A stretch of DNA of 5,866 bases, taken from Verrucomicrobiaceae bacterium (GTDB taxonomy: Bacteria; Verrucomicrobiota; Verrucomicrobiae; Verrucomicrobiales; Akkermansiaceae). The notes beneath the pieces were generated by a model, which was given only the letters and a program-made list of their open reading frames with translations, was not told the origin of the DNA and ran no database searches. Position 1 is the first letter of the stretch. Every line of letters begins with the position of its first letter. The stretch spans positions 1-5,866 of the forward strand of contig CANBTO010000345.1 of the NCBI GenBank assembly GCA_947372405.1, read 5' to 3'. Below, piece by piece: positions 1 to 5,565 of this stretch. The position numbers and the translations under genes are program-made.

Positions 1-1138
1 GTTCCTCGTTGGCGGGAATGACCATGATTTTTACGAGTGAATCATCGTCGCTGATAATGGCCTCGCTCGCGCGGCAGGCGCTGTTCTTGTCGGGATCGAG
101 CAGGATGCCGAAGCCTTCGAGATTTTTGCAAACGGCAGCACGCAGGTCACTGCCGTTTTCGCCAATGCCGGCGGTGAATACGAGGGCATCGAGGCCGCCG
201 AGTTCGAAGTTGAAGGCACCGATCCAGTGGCGGATCGAGTGGACGAGCGCGTCGATAGCGAGCTGGGCGTCGGCATTGCCTTGCGCGGCAGCAGCATTGA
301 TGTCGCGGATGTCGTTAGAGACTCCAGACAAGCCTAGCAGCCCGGATTCTTTGGTGAGCTGGCGTTCCGCTTCATCAAGTGAGATGCCGAGCGTGCGCAT
401 TGCATAAGGCAGCGCTCCAGAATCGAGATCACCCACGCGGTTGTTCTGCGGCAGACCGCTCTGCGGGGAAAAGCCCATGCTGATGCCGATAGCGACCCCG
501 TTGAGAATGCCGGTCACCGAACTGGAACCGCCGAGATGGCAGGAAACGACCCGCAGCGGCTGCCCGCTAACAGGTTGTGGGCCGTCGAGATAGAGACGAC
601 GCGCGATTTCAGCAACGTCGGTCCTATCACAAAGTTCGGCGGAGCGCTCAGCAATGAACTTGTGGCTCGCGCCATGGAACCCATAGCGGCGGATGCCAAT
701 ATCACGCCAGGCGCGGGGAATCGCATAGTGAGCTGAAGCGGCGGAGATCCATTGATAAAATGCAGTTTCAAACAGTGCGACGAGGCGTGCCTTGGGCAGT
801 GATTTCTCAAACTGCCGGATGCCGGCCGCATACGGCGGATTGTGCGCCGGAGCAACGGCGGTGAAGCCTTCGAGGGCATCGATCACTTTCTGATCCGCGA
901 TCACGCAGCCGCTGAGATCCTTGCCGAGAACCGTCTTGAAACCGACAGCGTCAATCTCATCCGGACTGCCGATGATGCCATCGCGCTGGAGTGTCGCAAG
1001 CGCATCCTCGATCACCGCCGCATAGTCCGTCACCCGTTCGTAGCCGCCCTTGGCAACGTCATTTCCACCGTTCTCATCCATGCGGAAGAGACGGTATTTG
1101 AATGACGTTGAGCCAAGGTTGGCGACAAGGACGAGCAT
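1..1138 (-). CDS. ackA: Acetate kinase family acyl-phosphate kinase of the BMC operon, 3' end cut by window edge
   Basis: Member of the acetate/propionate kinase (ASKHA) family, which makes ATP from an acyl phosphate and ADP. In this operon it would act just after PduL. I read 379 codons from the ATG at 1138 with no stop before base 1. The last residues, VIPANEE, match the family's PTNEE near the C-terminus, so only about 10-25 residues are missing. Visible motifs: N-terminal phosphate loop NLGSTSFKY (7-15), PAHNPP (97-102), FETAF (123-127), RRYGFHGASH (150-159), CHLGGSSS (200-207), NNRVGDLD (232-239) and FTAGIGEN (321-328). The region before HNP is about 20 residues shorter than in typical enzymes. 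The usual HRVVHGG motif reads FKTVLGK (67-73), and the catalytic Asp of FDTAF is Glu124. A different acyl substrate is therefore possible, for example lactyl phosphate (inference). No Shine-Dalgarno sequence is visible. The family call is firm; substrate specificity is open. Confidence 0.95.
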   Translation of the reverse strand, partial: MLVLVANLGSTSFKYRLFRMDENGGNDVAKGGYERVTDYAAVIEDALATLQRDGIIGSPDEIDAVGFKTVLGKDLSGCVIADQKVIDALEGFTAVAPAHNPPYAAGIRQFEKSLPKARLVALFETAFYQWISAASAHYAIPRAWRDIGIRRYGFHGASHKFIAERSAELCDRTDVAEIARRLYLDGPQPVSGQPLRVVSCHLGGSSSVTGILNGVAIGISMGFSPQSGLPQNNRVGDLDSGALPYAMRTLGISLDEAERQLTKESGLLGLSGVSNDIRDINAAAAQGNADAQLAIDALVHSIRHWIGAFNFELGGLDALVFTAGIGENGSDLRAAVCKNLEGFGILLDPDKNSACRASEAIISDDDSLVKIMVIPANEE

Positions 1139-1183
1139 CTTGATAGAAGCTGAAATGCTGAGAATCTGAAACGCTGAAATCGA
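1139..1183. repeat. Short quasi-tandem TTTCAG repeats in the spacer before ackA
   Basis: This 45-base spacer lies between a shell gene stop and the kinase start. Read on the minus strand, TTTCAG occurs three times, and a fourth unit is degenerate (TTCTCAG). On the plus strand GCTGAAAT recurs at 1149-1156 and 1173-1180. The spacer has no purine-rich ribosome binding site. It resembles low-complexity intergenic filler that I associate from memory with Verrucomicrobia. Its function is unknown. Confidence 0.5.
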
Positions 1184-1462
1184 TCAGGCAATCCAAGTTC
1201 CGAGCTTCGACAAATCGTCGTGCGGACGTGGGATGATCTGGACGGAAGTAACAGTGCCGATCTTGGAGGCTGCTGCGGCGGCGGCGTCGAGGCCGGCCTT
1301 CACTGCGGCGACATCGCCGGTGAAGAATCCGGTGACGAGGCCGGAGCCGATTTTATCCCAGCCGGTCATTTTGATATTAGCGGCCTTGAGGGCGGCGTCC
1401 GAGGCTTCGATGAGGGCGACGAAACCTTTGGTTTCGATGATGCCGATTGCTTGCTTGGCCAT
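1184..1462 (-). CDS. BMC-H hexameric microcompartment shell protein, KIGSG pore type
   Basis: Single-domain Pfam BMC shell protein of 92 residues, the normal length for a PduA/EutM/CcmK-like subunit. Such proteins form flat hexamers that tile the facets of the polyhedral shell. Key features: opening GIIETKGF (7-14); edge lysine Lys26 before AAN (27-29), the usual hexamer-hexamer contact; pore loop KIGSG (37-41); TGDVAAVKAG (48-57); and IPRPHDDL (77-84), whose Arg79 is the other conserved edge residue. The pore resembles that of propanediol- and ethanolamine-type shells, so passage of small polar metabolites is expected. It follows the second BMC-H gene by 45 bases and precedes ackA by 45. No Shine-Dalgarno sequence precedes the ATG. 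The family call is very secure; which metabolite crosses is inference. Confidence 0.97.
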   Translation of the reverse strand: MAKQAIGIIETKGFVALIEASDAALKAANIKMTGWDKIGSGLVTGFFTGDVAAVKAGLDAAAAAASKIGTVTSVQIIPRPHDDLSKLGTWIA

Positions 1463-1507
1463 GATTTTAAGATAGTTGATGGTTGAAAATTGGAAGTTGA
1501 GAGTAAC
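1463..1507. repeat. Degenerate TTGA-rich quasi-repeat spacer between the two shell genes
   Basis: The 45-base spacer on the plus strand runs as spaced TTGA units (AGTTGA, GGTTGA, ATTGGA, AGTTGA) every 8-9 bases. On the coding strand this reads as repeated TCAAC. There is no purine-rich ribosome binding site before the downstream ATG at 1462. It has the same style as the other spacers here but a different motif. Its function is not evident. Confidence 0.45.
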
Positions 1508-1780
1508 TCAGGCGATGCCGAACTGAGAGAGAAGCTCGTTGTGCGGGCGGGCGATGACGTGCGACGAGACAAGCTCGCCAACGCGACCAGCGGCTTCGGC
1601 TCCGGCATCGACGGCGGCTTTCACGCTGCCGACGTCACCGGTGACGAGGACGGTGAGGAATCCCCCGCCGGTTTGGATTTGTTTCACGAGGGTGACGTTG
1701 GCGGCTTTCGCCATTGCGTCGGTGGCTTCGACGCTGCCGACGTAGCCTTTGGTTTCGATCATGCCGAGTGCTGTGCTCAT
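1508..1780 (-). CDS. BMC-H hexameric microcompartment shell protein, TGGG pore type
   Basis: Second single-domain BMC-H shell protein, 90 residues, paralogous to its downstream neighbour. Features: GMIETKGYVGSVEATDAM (6-23), Lys25 before AAN (edge contact), TGDVGSVKAAVDAGAEAA (47-64), and ARPHNEL (77-83) with Arg78 as the conserved edge arginine. The pore loop aligned to KIGSG in the neighbour reads QTGGG (36-40). The pore serine is thus a glycine and the lysine a glutamine, which suggests a wider and less charged pore (inference). Two BMC-H paralogues side by side are typical of the Planctomycetes-Verrucomicrobia BMC loci. It lies 30 bases downstream of pduL. The sequence before the ATG is A/C-rich with no Shine-Dalgarno motif. 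Confidence 0.97.
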   Translation of the reverse strand: MSTALGMIETKGYVGSVEATDAMAKAANVTLVKQIQTGGGFLTVLVTGDVGSVKAAVDAGAEAAGRVGELVSSHVIARPHNELLSQFGIA

Positions 1781-1810
1781 AGTATTATTGGTGATGGTGT
1801 GGATTGAGAG

Positions 1811-2491
1811 TTATTTGATCAGTTCGCAGAAAGTATCGGGCTTCAAACCGCAGGCATTACCTTCGTCGGTGTCGATGTGAACTTCGTTTTTGAAGGATGG
1901 ATCGACGCGCACGACCAGATTATCGAATGTCATCCCGAGCGGGCCGTGCACTTTGAGTTTCATGACATCAAGGTGTTTAACGCCATAAAACGCAGCATCT
2001 TGCGGATTCATGTGGGCGTGCGGTTGGGCGCGAATGACTCCTTCGTCGAGTTGAAAATAACCATGCGGCCCCATGAGCATGCAGCCGGGAGTTCCCACGA
2101 TATCTCCAGACATGCGGACTGGAATATCGAACCCGAGCGCGATCGCATCCGTGTATGCGAGCTCAACTTGATTCAAACTCCGACACGGGCCAAGAATGCG
2201 TAAATTGGAAATGATCCGACTGCGGGGTCCGATCAGCGTAATAAATTCCTTCGCTGCATATTGACCTTCCTGATAGAGGCCCTTCATTGGCGTGAGCTGG
2301 TGGCCCGGGCCGAAAAGCGCCTCCACAGCCTCTTGCGTGAGGTGGCAATGACGCGCCGAAATATTGACCAGTAAGGCATTGGGAGCCTTCGCGGCGGTCG
2401 GCAGTGGAATGCCCAAGCGGGCGTAAACTTGCTCGCGAACCAAGTGTTCAACGACTGCTCGCGGCGGGGTTTGGGACTGTGGCAAAACCAT
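1811..2491 (-). CDS. pduL: PduL-type phosphotransacylase of the microcompartment
   Basis: Converts an acyl-CoA plus phosphate to acyl phosphate and free CoA, recycling CoA inside the BMC lumen; unrelated in sequence to Pta. With the ATG at 2491 it is 226 residues. Two PduL domains are recognisable by metal ligands: RHCHL (His48, His50), the GPCRSLNQVE segment (Arg104, Glu110), PHAHM (His158, His160) and VHIDTDEGNA (His205). These fall within one residue of the zinc ligands of structurally known PduL as I recall them (48, 50, 109, 157, 159, 204), with the catalytic arginine near 103, which supports this start. Residues 11-26 form an amphipathic stretch, RAVVEHLVREQVYARL, that fits an encapsulation peptide. 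A proline/alanine linker and the first domain follow. The frame stays open upstream to 2731, but that sequence is promoter and opposite-strand regulator gene. It is the first gene of the operon. Confidence 0.96.
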   Translation of the reverse strand: MVLPQSQTPPRAVVEHLVREQVYARLGIPLPTAAKAPNALLVNISARHCHLTQEAVEALFGPGHQLTPMKGLYQEGQYAAKEFITLIGPRSRIISNLRILGPCRSLNQVELAYTDAIALGFDIPVRMSGDIVGTPGCMLMGPHGYFQLDEGVIRAQPHAHMNPQDAAFYGVKHLDVMKLKVHGPLGMTFDNLVVRVDPSFKNEVHIDTDEGNACGLKPDTFCELIK

Positions 2492-2502
2492 CGGTGACTT
2501 TG

Positions 2503-2530
2503 TTTTTACTGGATTTGATTGACAAGTCAA
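2503..2530 (-). promoter_or_regulatory. Candidate sigma-70 promoter of the pduL-BMC-ackA operon
   Basis: On the minus strand TTGACT (2530-2525, five of six matches) is followed after 16 bases by TAAAAA (2508-2503, four of six). A start site about seven bases downstream would fall near 2496, leaving a leader of only a few bases before the ATG at 2491. That fits the lack of a Shine-Dalgarno sequence. The -35 box lies in the palindrome at 2519-2530, so a bound repressor would block it. Predicted by eye only. Confidence 0.45.
2519..2530. promoter_or_regulatory. Perfect palindrome TTGAC-AA-GTCAA, candidate regulator operator
   Basis: Five-base arms with a two-base centre lie in the middle of the divergent region. 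The site contains a consensus -35 box on the plus strand (TTGACA, 2519-2524) and a near-consensus one on the minus strand (TTGACT, 2530-2525). A dimeric DeoR-type protein encoded next door is the obvious candidate ligand. Assignment is by position and symmetry, not by a known motif. Confidence 0.5.
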
Positions 2531-2552
2531 CCACAAAAGCCAATCTTTCCCA

Positions 2553-2578
2553 AAGAAACACAGAAATACACGGATTTT
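2553..2578. repeat. Degenerate ACACAGA/ACACGGAT repeat at the DeoR start
   Basis: The plus strand here is A-rich and carries ACACAGA followed by ACACGGAT. The same words occur in the inverted repeat between trpE and trpG. It appears to be a fragment of the same dispersed repeat family. It runs into the TTG start codon of the regulator and takes the place of a ribosome binding site. Confidence 0.4.
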
Positions 2579-3239
2579 GCTCGCCATTGATCGCCATCGC
2601 CGGATTTTAGACCTGCTTAACCAAGCGGGCACACTGCGGACTATCGAAACGGCTACCGATCTCTGCGTGACGGATGAAACGGTGCGCAAGGATTTCGAGG
2701 TCTTGGAAAAACGTGGCGAGCTGATCCGCATCCACGGAGGGGCCAGCCGGCCAGAACGGACGCGCGAGGAACTCCCCTTTAACGAACGTCAGGCGATCCG
2801 CCGGGAAGAAAAGCTGGCCATTGCAAAAATCGCCGCAAGCCGGATTCAGGCAAATGATACGATTTTCCTCGATGCGAGTTCGACGGTCTTGACCCTAACT
2901 GAATTCCTGCCGGATTTGCCGCTGACCATTCTAACCAACGCGCTTAATGTGTTCAACGCCCTGTCGGATCGACCGCATCTTGATTTGATATGCACGGGTG
3001 GTTTGTTTGATTCCAAGTCGCGTTCATTCATTGGACTGACCGCAGAAAAATCGCTGCAACGCTATAACATCCACCGCATGTTTTTTTCGGGCAACGGTCT
3101 TCATTTGGATCGCGGTGTGAGCGAAAGCAATTCCCGGCAGGCAGCCTTCAAGGAACGCGTCATCGCCAATGCGGAAGATGTGGTTTTTCTAGCAGATCAT
3201 TCAAAACTTGGGCAAAAATCAGGATTCTTTTTCGCATAA
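2577..3239 (+). CDS. DeoR-family transcriptional regulator, truncated by an in-frame TAA
   Basis: Probable sugar-phosphate-responsive regulator of the divergent BMC operon. The N-terminal winged helix-turn-helix (about 5-56) ends in TDETVRKDFEVLEKRGEL and IHGGA. The DeoR C-terminal sensor domain follows: FLDASSTVLTL, ILTNALNVFNAL, CTGGLFDSKSRSFIG, GNGLHLDRGVSESN and VVFLADHSKLGQ. The only standard start in this frame between the upstream stop (2520-2522) and the HTH is TTG at 2577. It gives MLAIDRHRRIL, a normal DeoR N-terminus. The product is 220 residues against the usual 250-255. After TAA at 3237-3239 the same frame continues for 32 codons with a convincing DeoR C-terminus. The gene is therefore probably a nonsense mutant, a base-call error, or (less likely) read through. 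Truncation would remove the last beta-alpha-beta unit of the sensor fold. It converges on trpG. Confidence 0.9.
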   Translation: MLAIDRHRRILDLLNQAGTLRTIETATDLCVTDETVRKDFEVLEKRGELIRIHGGASRPERTREELPFNERQAIRREEKLAIAKIAASRIQANDTIFLDASSTVLTLTEFLPDLPLTILTNALNVFNALSDRPHLDLICTGGLFDSKSRSFIGLTAEKSLQRYNIHRMFFSGNGLHLDRGVSESNSRQAAFKERVIANAEDVVFLADHSKLGQKSGFFFA

Positions 3240-3338
3240 GTGGAATACCTAAGTTGTCTCATCACTGACAAAGCCGCAGATGCTGACTTTATAGAAAAAC
3301 TCCAAAGCCGAGGAGTGACCGTCTTACAAGGTCGTTAA
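3240..3338 (+). pseudogene. Detached C-terminal segment of the DeoR regulator, in frame after the TAA
   Basis: These 32 codons plus TAA (3336-3338) follow directly in the frame of the upstream gene. They include LSCLITDKAADADFIEKL and then GVTVL, which match the last part of the DeoR sensor domain (liTD, helix, strand). Joined to 2577-3239 they give 253 residues with one stop at codon 221, the family's normal length. The first codon after the stop is GTG, so reinitiation of a small fragment is conceivable. No indel is needed to restore the frame; one base change, for example TCA to TAA, is enough. Confidence 0.85.
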
Positions 3339-3352
3339 ATACAATCCGCACC

Positions 3353-3916
3353 TTACAATTTGAGGAAATTCTCCAGTAGCCTTTTCCCGTCTTGGGTGAG
3401 GATGGATTCAGGATGGAACTGGACGCCATGAACTGGATATTCCTTGTGCTGGAGTCCCATGATTTCGCCTTCCGTCGTCCATGCCGTGATTTCGAGACAA
3501 GCGGGCAGAGTTTCGCGTTTCACAATGAGTGAATGATAGCGCGTAGCCTCGAAGGGACTTGGCATTCCCGTAAATATGCTTTTTCCCGAATGATGAATCG
3601 GCGAGGTCTTGCCGTGCATCAAACGGTCGGCCCTAACAACATCGCCACCATAGACTTGTCCAATCGATTGATGGCCGAGGCAAACCCCGAGAATCGGTAT
3701 CGTGGCACCGAGTTTTTCGATAAGTTCACAGGAAATCCCCGCTTCCGTCGGCGTGCAGGGACCGGGTGAAATGCAGATTCGCTCGGGATTCATTGCCTTC
3801 ACGTCATCCACCGTAAGCACGTCGTTGCGGAAAATTTTCATCTCTGCCCCAAGCTCGCCAAAGTATTGAACCAAGTTATAGGTGAATGAATCGTAGTTAT
3901 CTAAAATGAGGAGCAT
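3353..3916 (-). CDS. trpG: Anthranilate synthase component II, glutamine amidotransferase
   Basis: Class I glutamine amidotransferase of 187 residues, the normal length for TrpG/PabA. It hydrolyses glutamine and channels ammonia to TrpE for anthranilate formation, the first step of tryptophan synthesis, in the cytoplasm. Seen: [18 protein letters not shown] (2-19), [12 protein letters not shown] (49-60), nucleophile Cys79 in GVCLGHQ (77-83), HGKTSPI (101-107), RYHSL (126-130), and His168 with Glu170 in QFHPES completing the triad. PGPCTP has Cys where Gly is more usual, a tolerated variant as far as I recall. It follows trpE by 149 bases on the same strand. The same subunit may also serve PabB in folate synthesis, since sequence does not separate the two roles. 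The start ATG has a conserved N-terminus directly after it. The stop lies 14 bases from the end of the DeoR remnant. Confidence 0.96.
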   Translation of the reverse strand: MLLILDNYDSFTYNLVQYFGELGAEMKIFRNDVLTVDDVKAMNPERICISPGPCTPTEAGISCELIEKLGATIPILGVCLGHQSIGQVYGGDVVRADRLMHGKTSPIHHSGKSIFTGMPSPFEATRYHSLIVKRETLPACLEITAWTTEGEIMGLQHKEYPVHGVQFHPESILTQDGKRLLENFLKL

Positions 3917-3942
3917 GGGAAAATTAGAGTTTAAAATTTTTC

Positions 3943-4045
3943 AACCGCAGATGGACACAGATAAGAATTGTGATGATTGGATTCAGAAAAGTATTCACCT
4001 TTTATCTTTTCTTCCCTCTGTGTCTATCCGTGTCCATCTGTAGTT
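3943..4045. repeat. Large imperfect inverted repeat in the trpE-trpG spacer
   Basis: Arms at 3943-3963 and 4025-4045 match in 18 of 21 positions when one is reverse-complemented. They share the core CAGATGGACAC and are separated by an AT-rich 61-base loop. The right arm continues into a second unit, ATAGACACAGAG on the minus strand. In RNA read from trpE to trpG this would form a strong long-looped hairpin. The CAGATGGACACGGAT vocabulary resembles abundant dispersed intergenic repeats of Verrucomicrobia (from memory). It encodes no protein. Confidence 0.7.
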
Positions 4046-4065
4046 CAATTTCTCTTTATGAGTTT

Positions 4066-5565
4066 TCAAGCCCCAAGCGTCCGTGCCAATGCAATCGCAC
4101 TGAGCAGCGCCTTCGCCTTGTTGACAGTTTCCACATACTCGTATGTGGGATCGGAATCCGCGACCACACCCGCGCCTGCTTGGACGTAAGCTTTGCCATT
4201 TTTTAACAAACAAGTCCGCAGGGTGATGCAGGAATCATGTGAGCCATCGAAGCCGAAATATCCGACCGCTCCGGCATAGGCGCAGCGCTTGTTTTTTTCT
4301 AATGAATTGATGATCTGCATCGCCCGGATCTTGGGCGCACCGCTGACAGTGCCCGCTGGAAACGTCGCCCGCAGCACATCATACGCAGTGTGCAAGGGAT
4401 CGAGTTCACCGGAGACGTTAGAGACGATGTGCATCACATGGCTGTAGCGCTCCACGATCATGAAATCATCAACGCTCACCTTGCCATGTTTCGCGATCCG
4501 CCCCACATCGTTGCGGGCGAGATCGACCAACATCAAATGCTCGGCGCATTCTTTGGGGTCTGCCAGCAGGTCAGCGGCCAGCGCATCGTCTTCTGCCGGG
4601 GATTTTCCGCGTGGACGGGTGCCAGCGATCGGGCGAATGTCGATCCGTCCCTGAATTGAACGCACATGGACTTCCGGCGAGCTACCCACCAATGCGAAGT
4701 CTCCCAGTTCCAGAATGAACATGTAGGGCGAGGGATTCACGAAGCGCAGCGCCCGATAGAGATCGACCGGCGGCTGATCGAAATCCGCCTCAAAGCGTTG
4801 GCTTGGCACGAATTGGAAAATATCGCCCGCTTTGATGAATTCCTTGCCCGCCAGCACGATGGCCTCGTATTCCGCCTGCGTCGTATTGCTGCGTGCGGCG
4901 GCGGGAATGACCTTCGCAAGTCCGTTCAGAGCCGGAACGTGGAACGGCCGGTTGAGAATTTCCACGATCGCAGCGATCCGGCCACGGGCAGCGGCGTAGG
5001 CTTCCTCGTGGGTGGCGAATTCATCGAGAAATGCATTGGCGATCACTTGCAGACGCCGCAAGCGATGATCGAAAACGAGCAGCGTGTCCGCCAGCATGAA
5101 CATCGCATCCGGGATGCCGATCACGTCCGGCGGCGGCTCCCCGAGAGTCGGCTCGAACTGCCGCACCGCGTCATACGAAAGGTAGCCGACCATCCCACCG
5201 GAAAACTGCGGCAGCGCCCCGTGCGTGACCGGGTGGTAGGGCTTCATTTCCCGTTCCAGGGCCGCCAAAACGTCGTCTTCCGCCGTGAAAGCCCGGACCT
5301 TCGATCCCTCGCGGATCGTAATTTCCTTTCCCCGTGCTTCAAAAACCAGCCGTGGCCCGCTGCCTACAATCGACCAGCGCCCGCCTTTTTCCGTGCTTTC
5401 CGCGCTCTCAAGAAGGAACGAATGGCGATTATCCCGCAACTTGAGGTAAGCGGACAACGGGGTCTCGAAATCGGCGGCAAGCTGGGTGTAAACGGGCACA
5501 ACATTGCCCCGCATCGCCAGCTCGGCGAAGATTTCCAAAGATGGCTCGACCGGAATGGAATTCAC
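4066..5565 (-). CDS. trpE: Anthranilate synthase component I
   Basis: Chorismate-utilising enzyme that converts chorismate and ammonia (supplied by TrpG) to anthranilate. From GTG at 5565 it is 499 residues, normal for TrpE. Seen: LLESAES (51-57) and NPSPYM (277-282), the allosteric tryptophan site; GSSPEVHVR; PIAGTRPRG (312-320); LVDLARND (346-353); PAGTVSGAPKIRAM (403-416); and QAGAGVVADSDP (462-473). Ala in PIAGTR, where PabB enzymes often have Lys, favours anthranilate synthase over aminodeoxychorismate synthase. The intact LLES and NPSPYM imply feedback inhibition by tryptophan. The frame has no ATG before the conserved region. GTG at 5565 puts a few residues before SLEIFAELA as in homologues; TTG at 5607 would add 14 residues that look unlike the family. 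Neither start has a clear Shine-Dalgarno sequence. No Trp-rich leader peptide or attenuator is visible upstream. Confidence 0.97.
   Translation of the reverse strand: MNSIPVEPSLEIFAELAMRGNVVPVYTQLAADFETPLSAYLKLRDNRHSFLLESAESTEKGGRWSIVGSGPRLVFEARGKEITIREGSKVRAFTAEDDVLAALEREMKPYHPVTHGALPQFSGGMVGYLSYDAVRQFEPTLGEPPPDVIGIPDAMFMLADTLLVFDHRLRRLQVIANAFLDEFATHEEAYAAARGRIAAIVEILNRPFHVPALNGLAKVIPAAARSNTTQAEYEAIVLAGKEFIKAGDIFQFVPSQRFEADFDQPPVDLYRALRFVNPSPYMFILELGDFALVGSSPEVHVRSIQGRIDIRPIAGTRPRGKSPAEDDALAADLLADPKECAEHLMLVDLARNDVGRIAKHGKVSVDDFMIVERYSHVMHIVSNVSGELDPLHTAYDVLRATFPAGTVSGAPKIRAMQIINSLEKNKRCAYAGAVGYFGFDGSHDSCITLRTCLLKNGKAYVQAGAGVVADSDPTYEYVETVNKAKALLSAIALARTLGA

Larger units (their letters stand above)
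2492..2576. promoter_or_regulatory. Divergent control region between pduL and the DeoR gene
   Basis: This 85-base intergenic region separates the two divergent start codons. It is AT-richer than its surroundings, and both promoters must lie in it or inside the adjacent coding ends. It contains a perfect palindrome, candidate -35 boxes on both strands and a degenerate repeat next to the DeoR start. The layout is typical of a regulator that controls the divergent operon and itself. Confidence 0.75.

Noticed and set aside
1490..1807. Plus-strand frames opposite the shell genes and the kinase
   Set aside because: They are long only because the real genes on the other strand are GC-biased at third positions. 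No homology is recognisable.
2492..2731. N-terminal extension of PduL by 80 residues to an ATG at 2731
   Set aside because: The extra sequence is antisense to the DeoR HTH region and covers the divergent promoter. With the start at 2491, metal ligands fall at the positions expected for PduL.
3237..3239. Stop codon reassignment or selenocysteine at the DeoR TAA
   Set aside because: Selenocysteine uses TGA, and several intact genes here end in TAA. A point mutation or base error is simpler.
3339..3352. Terminator between the converging DeoR and trpG genes
   Set aside because: Only 14 bases separate them, with no GC-rich stem or T-run.
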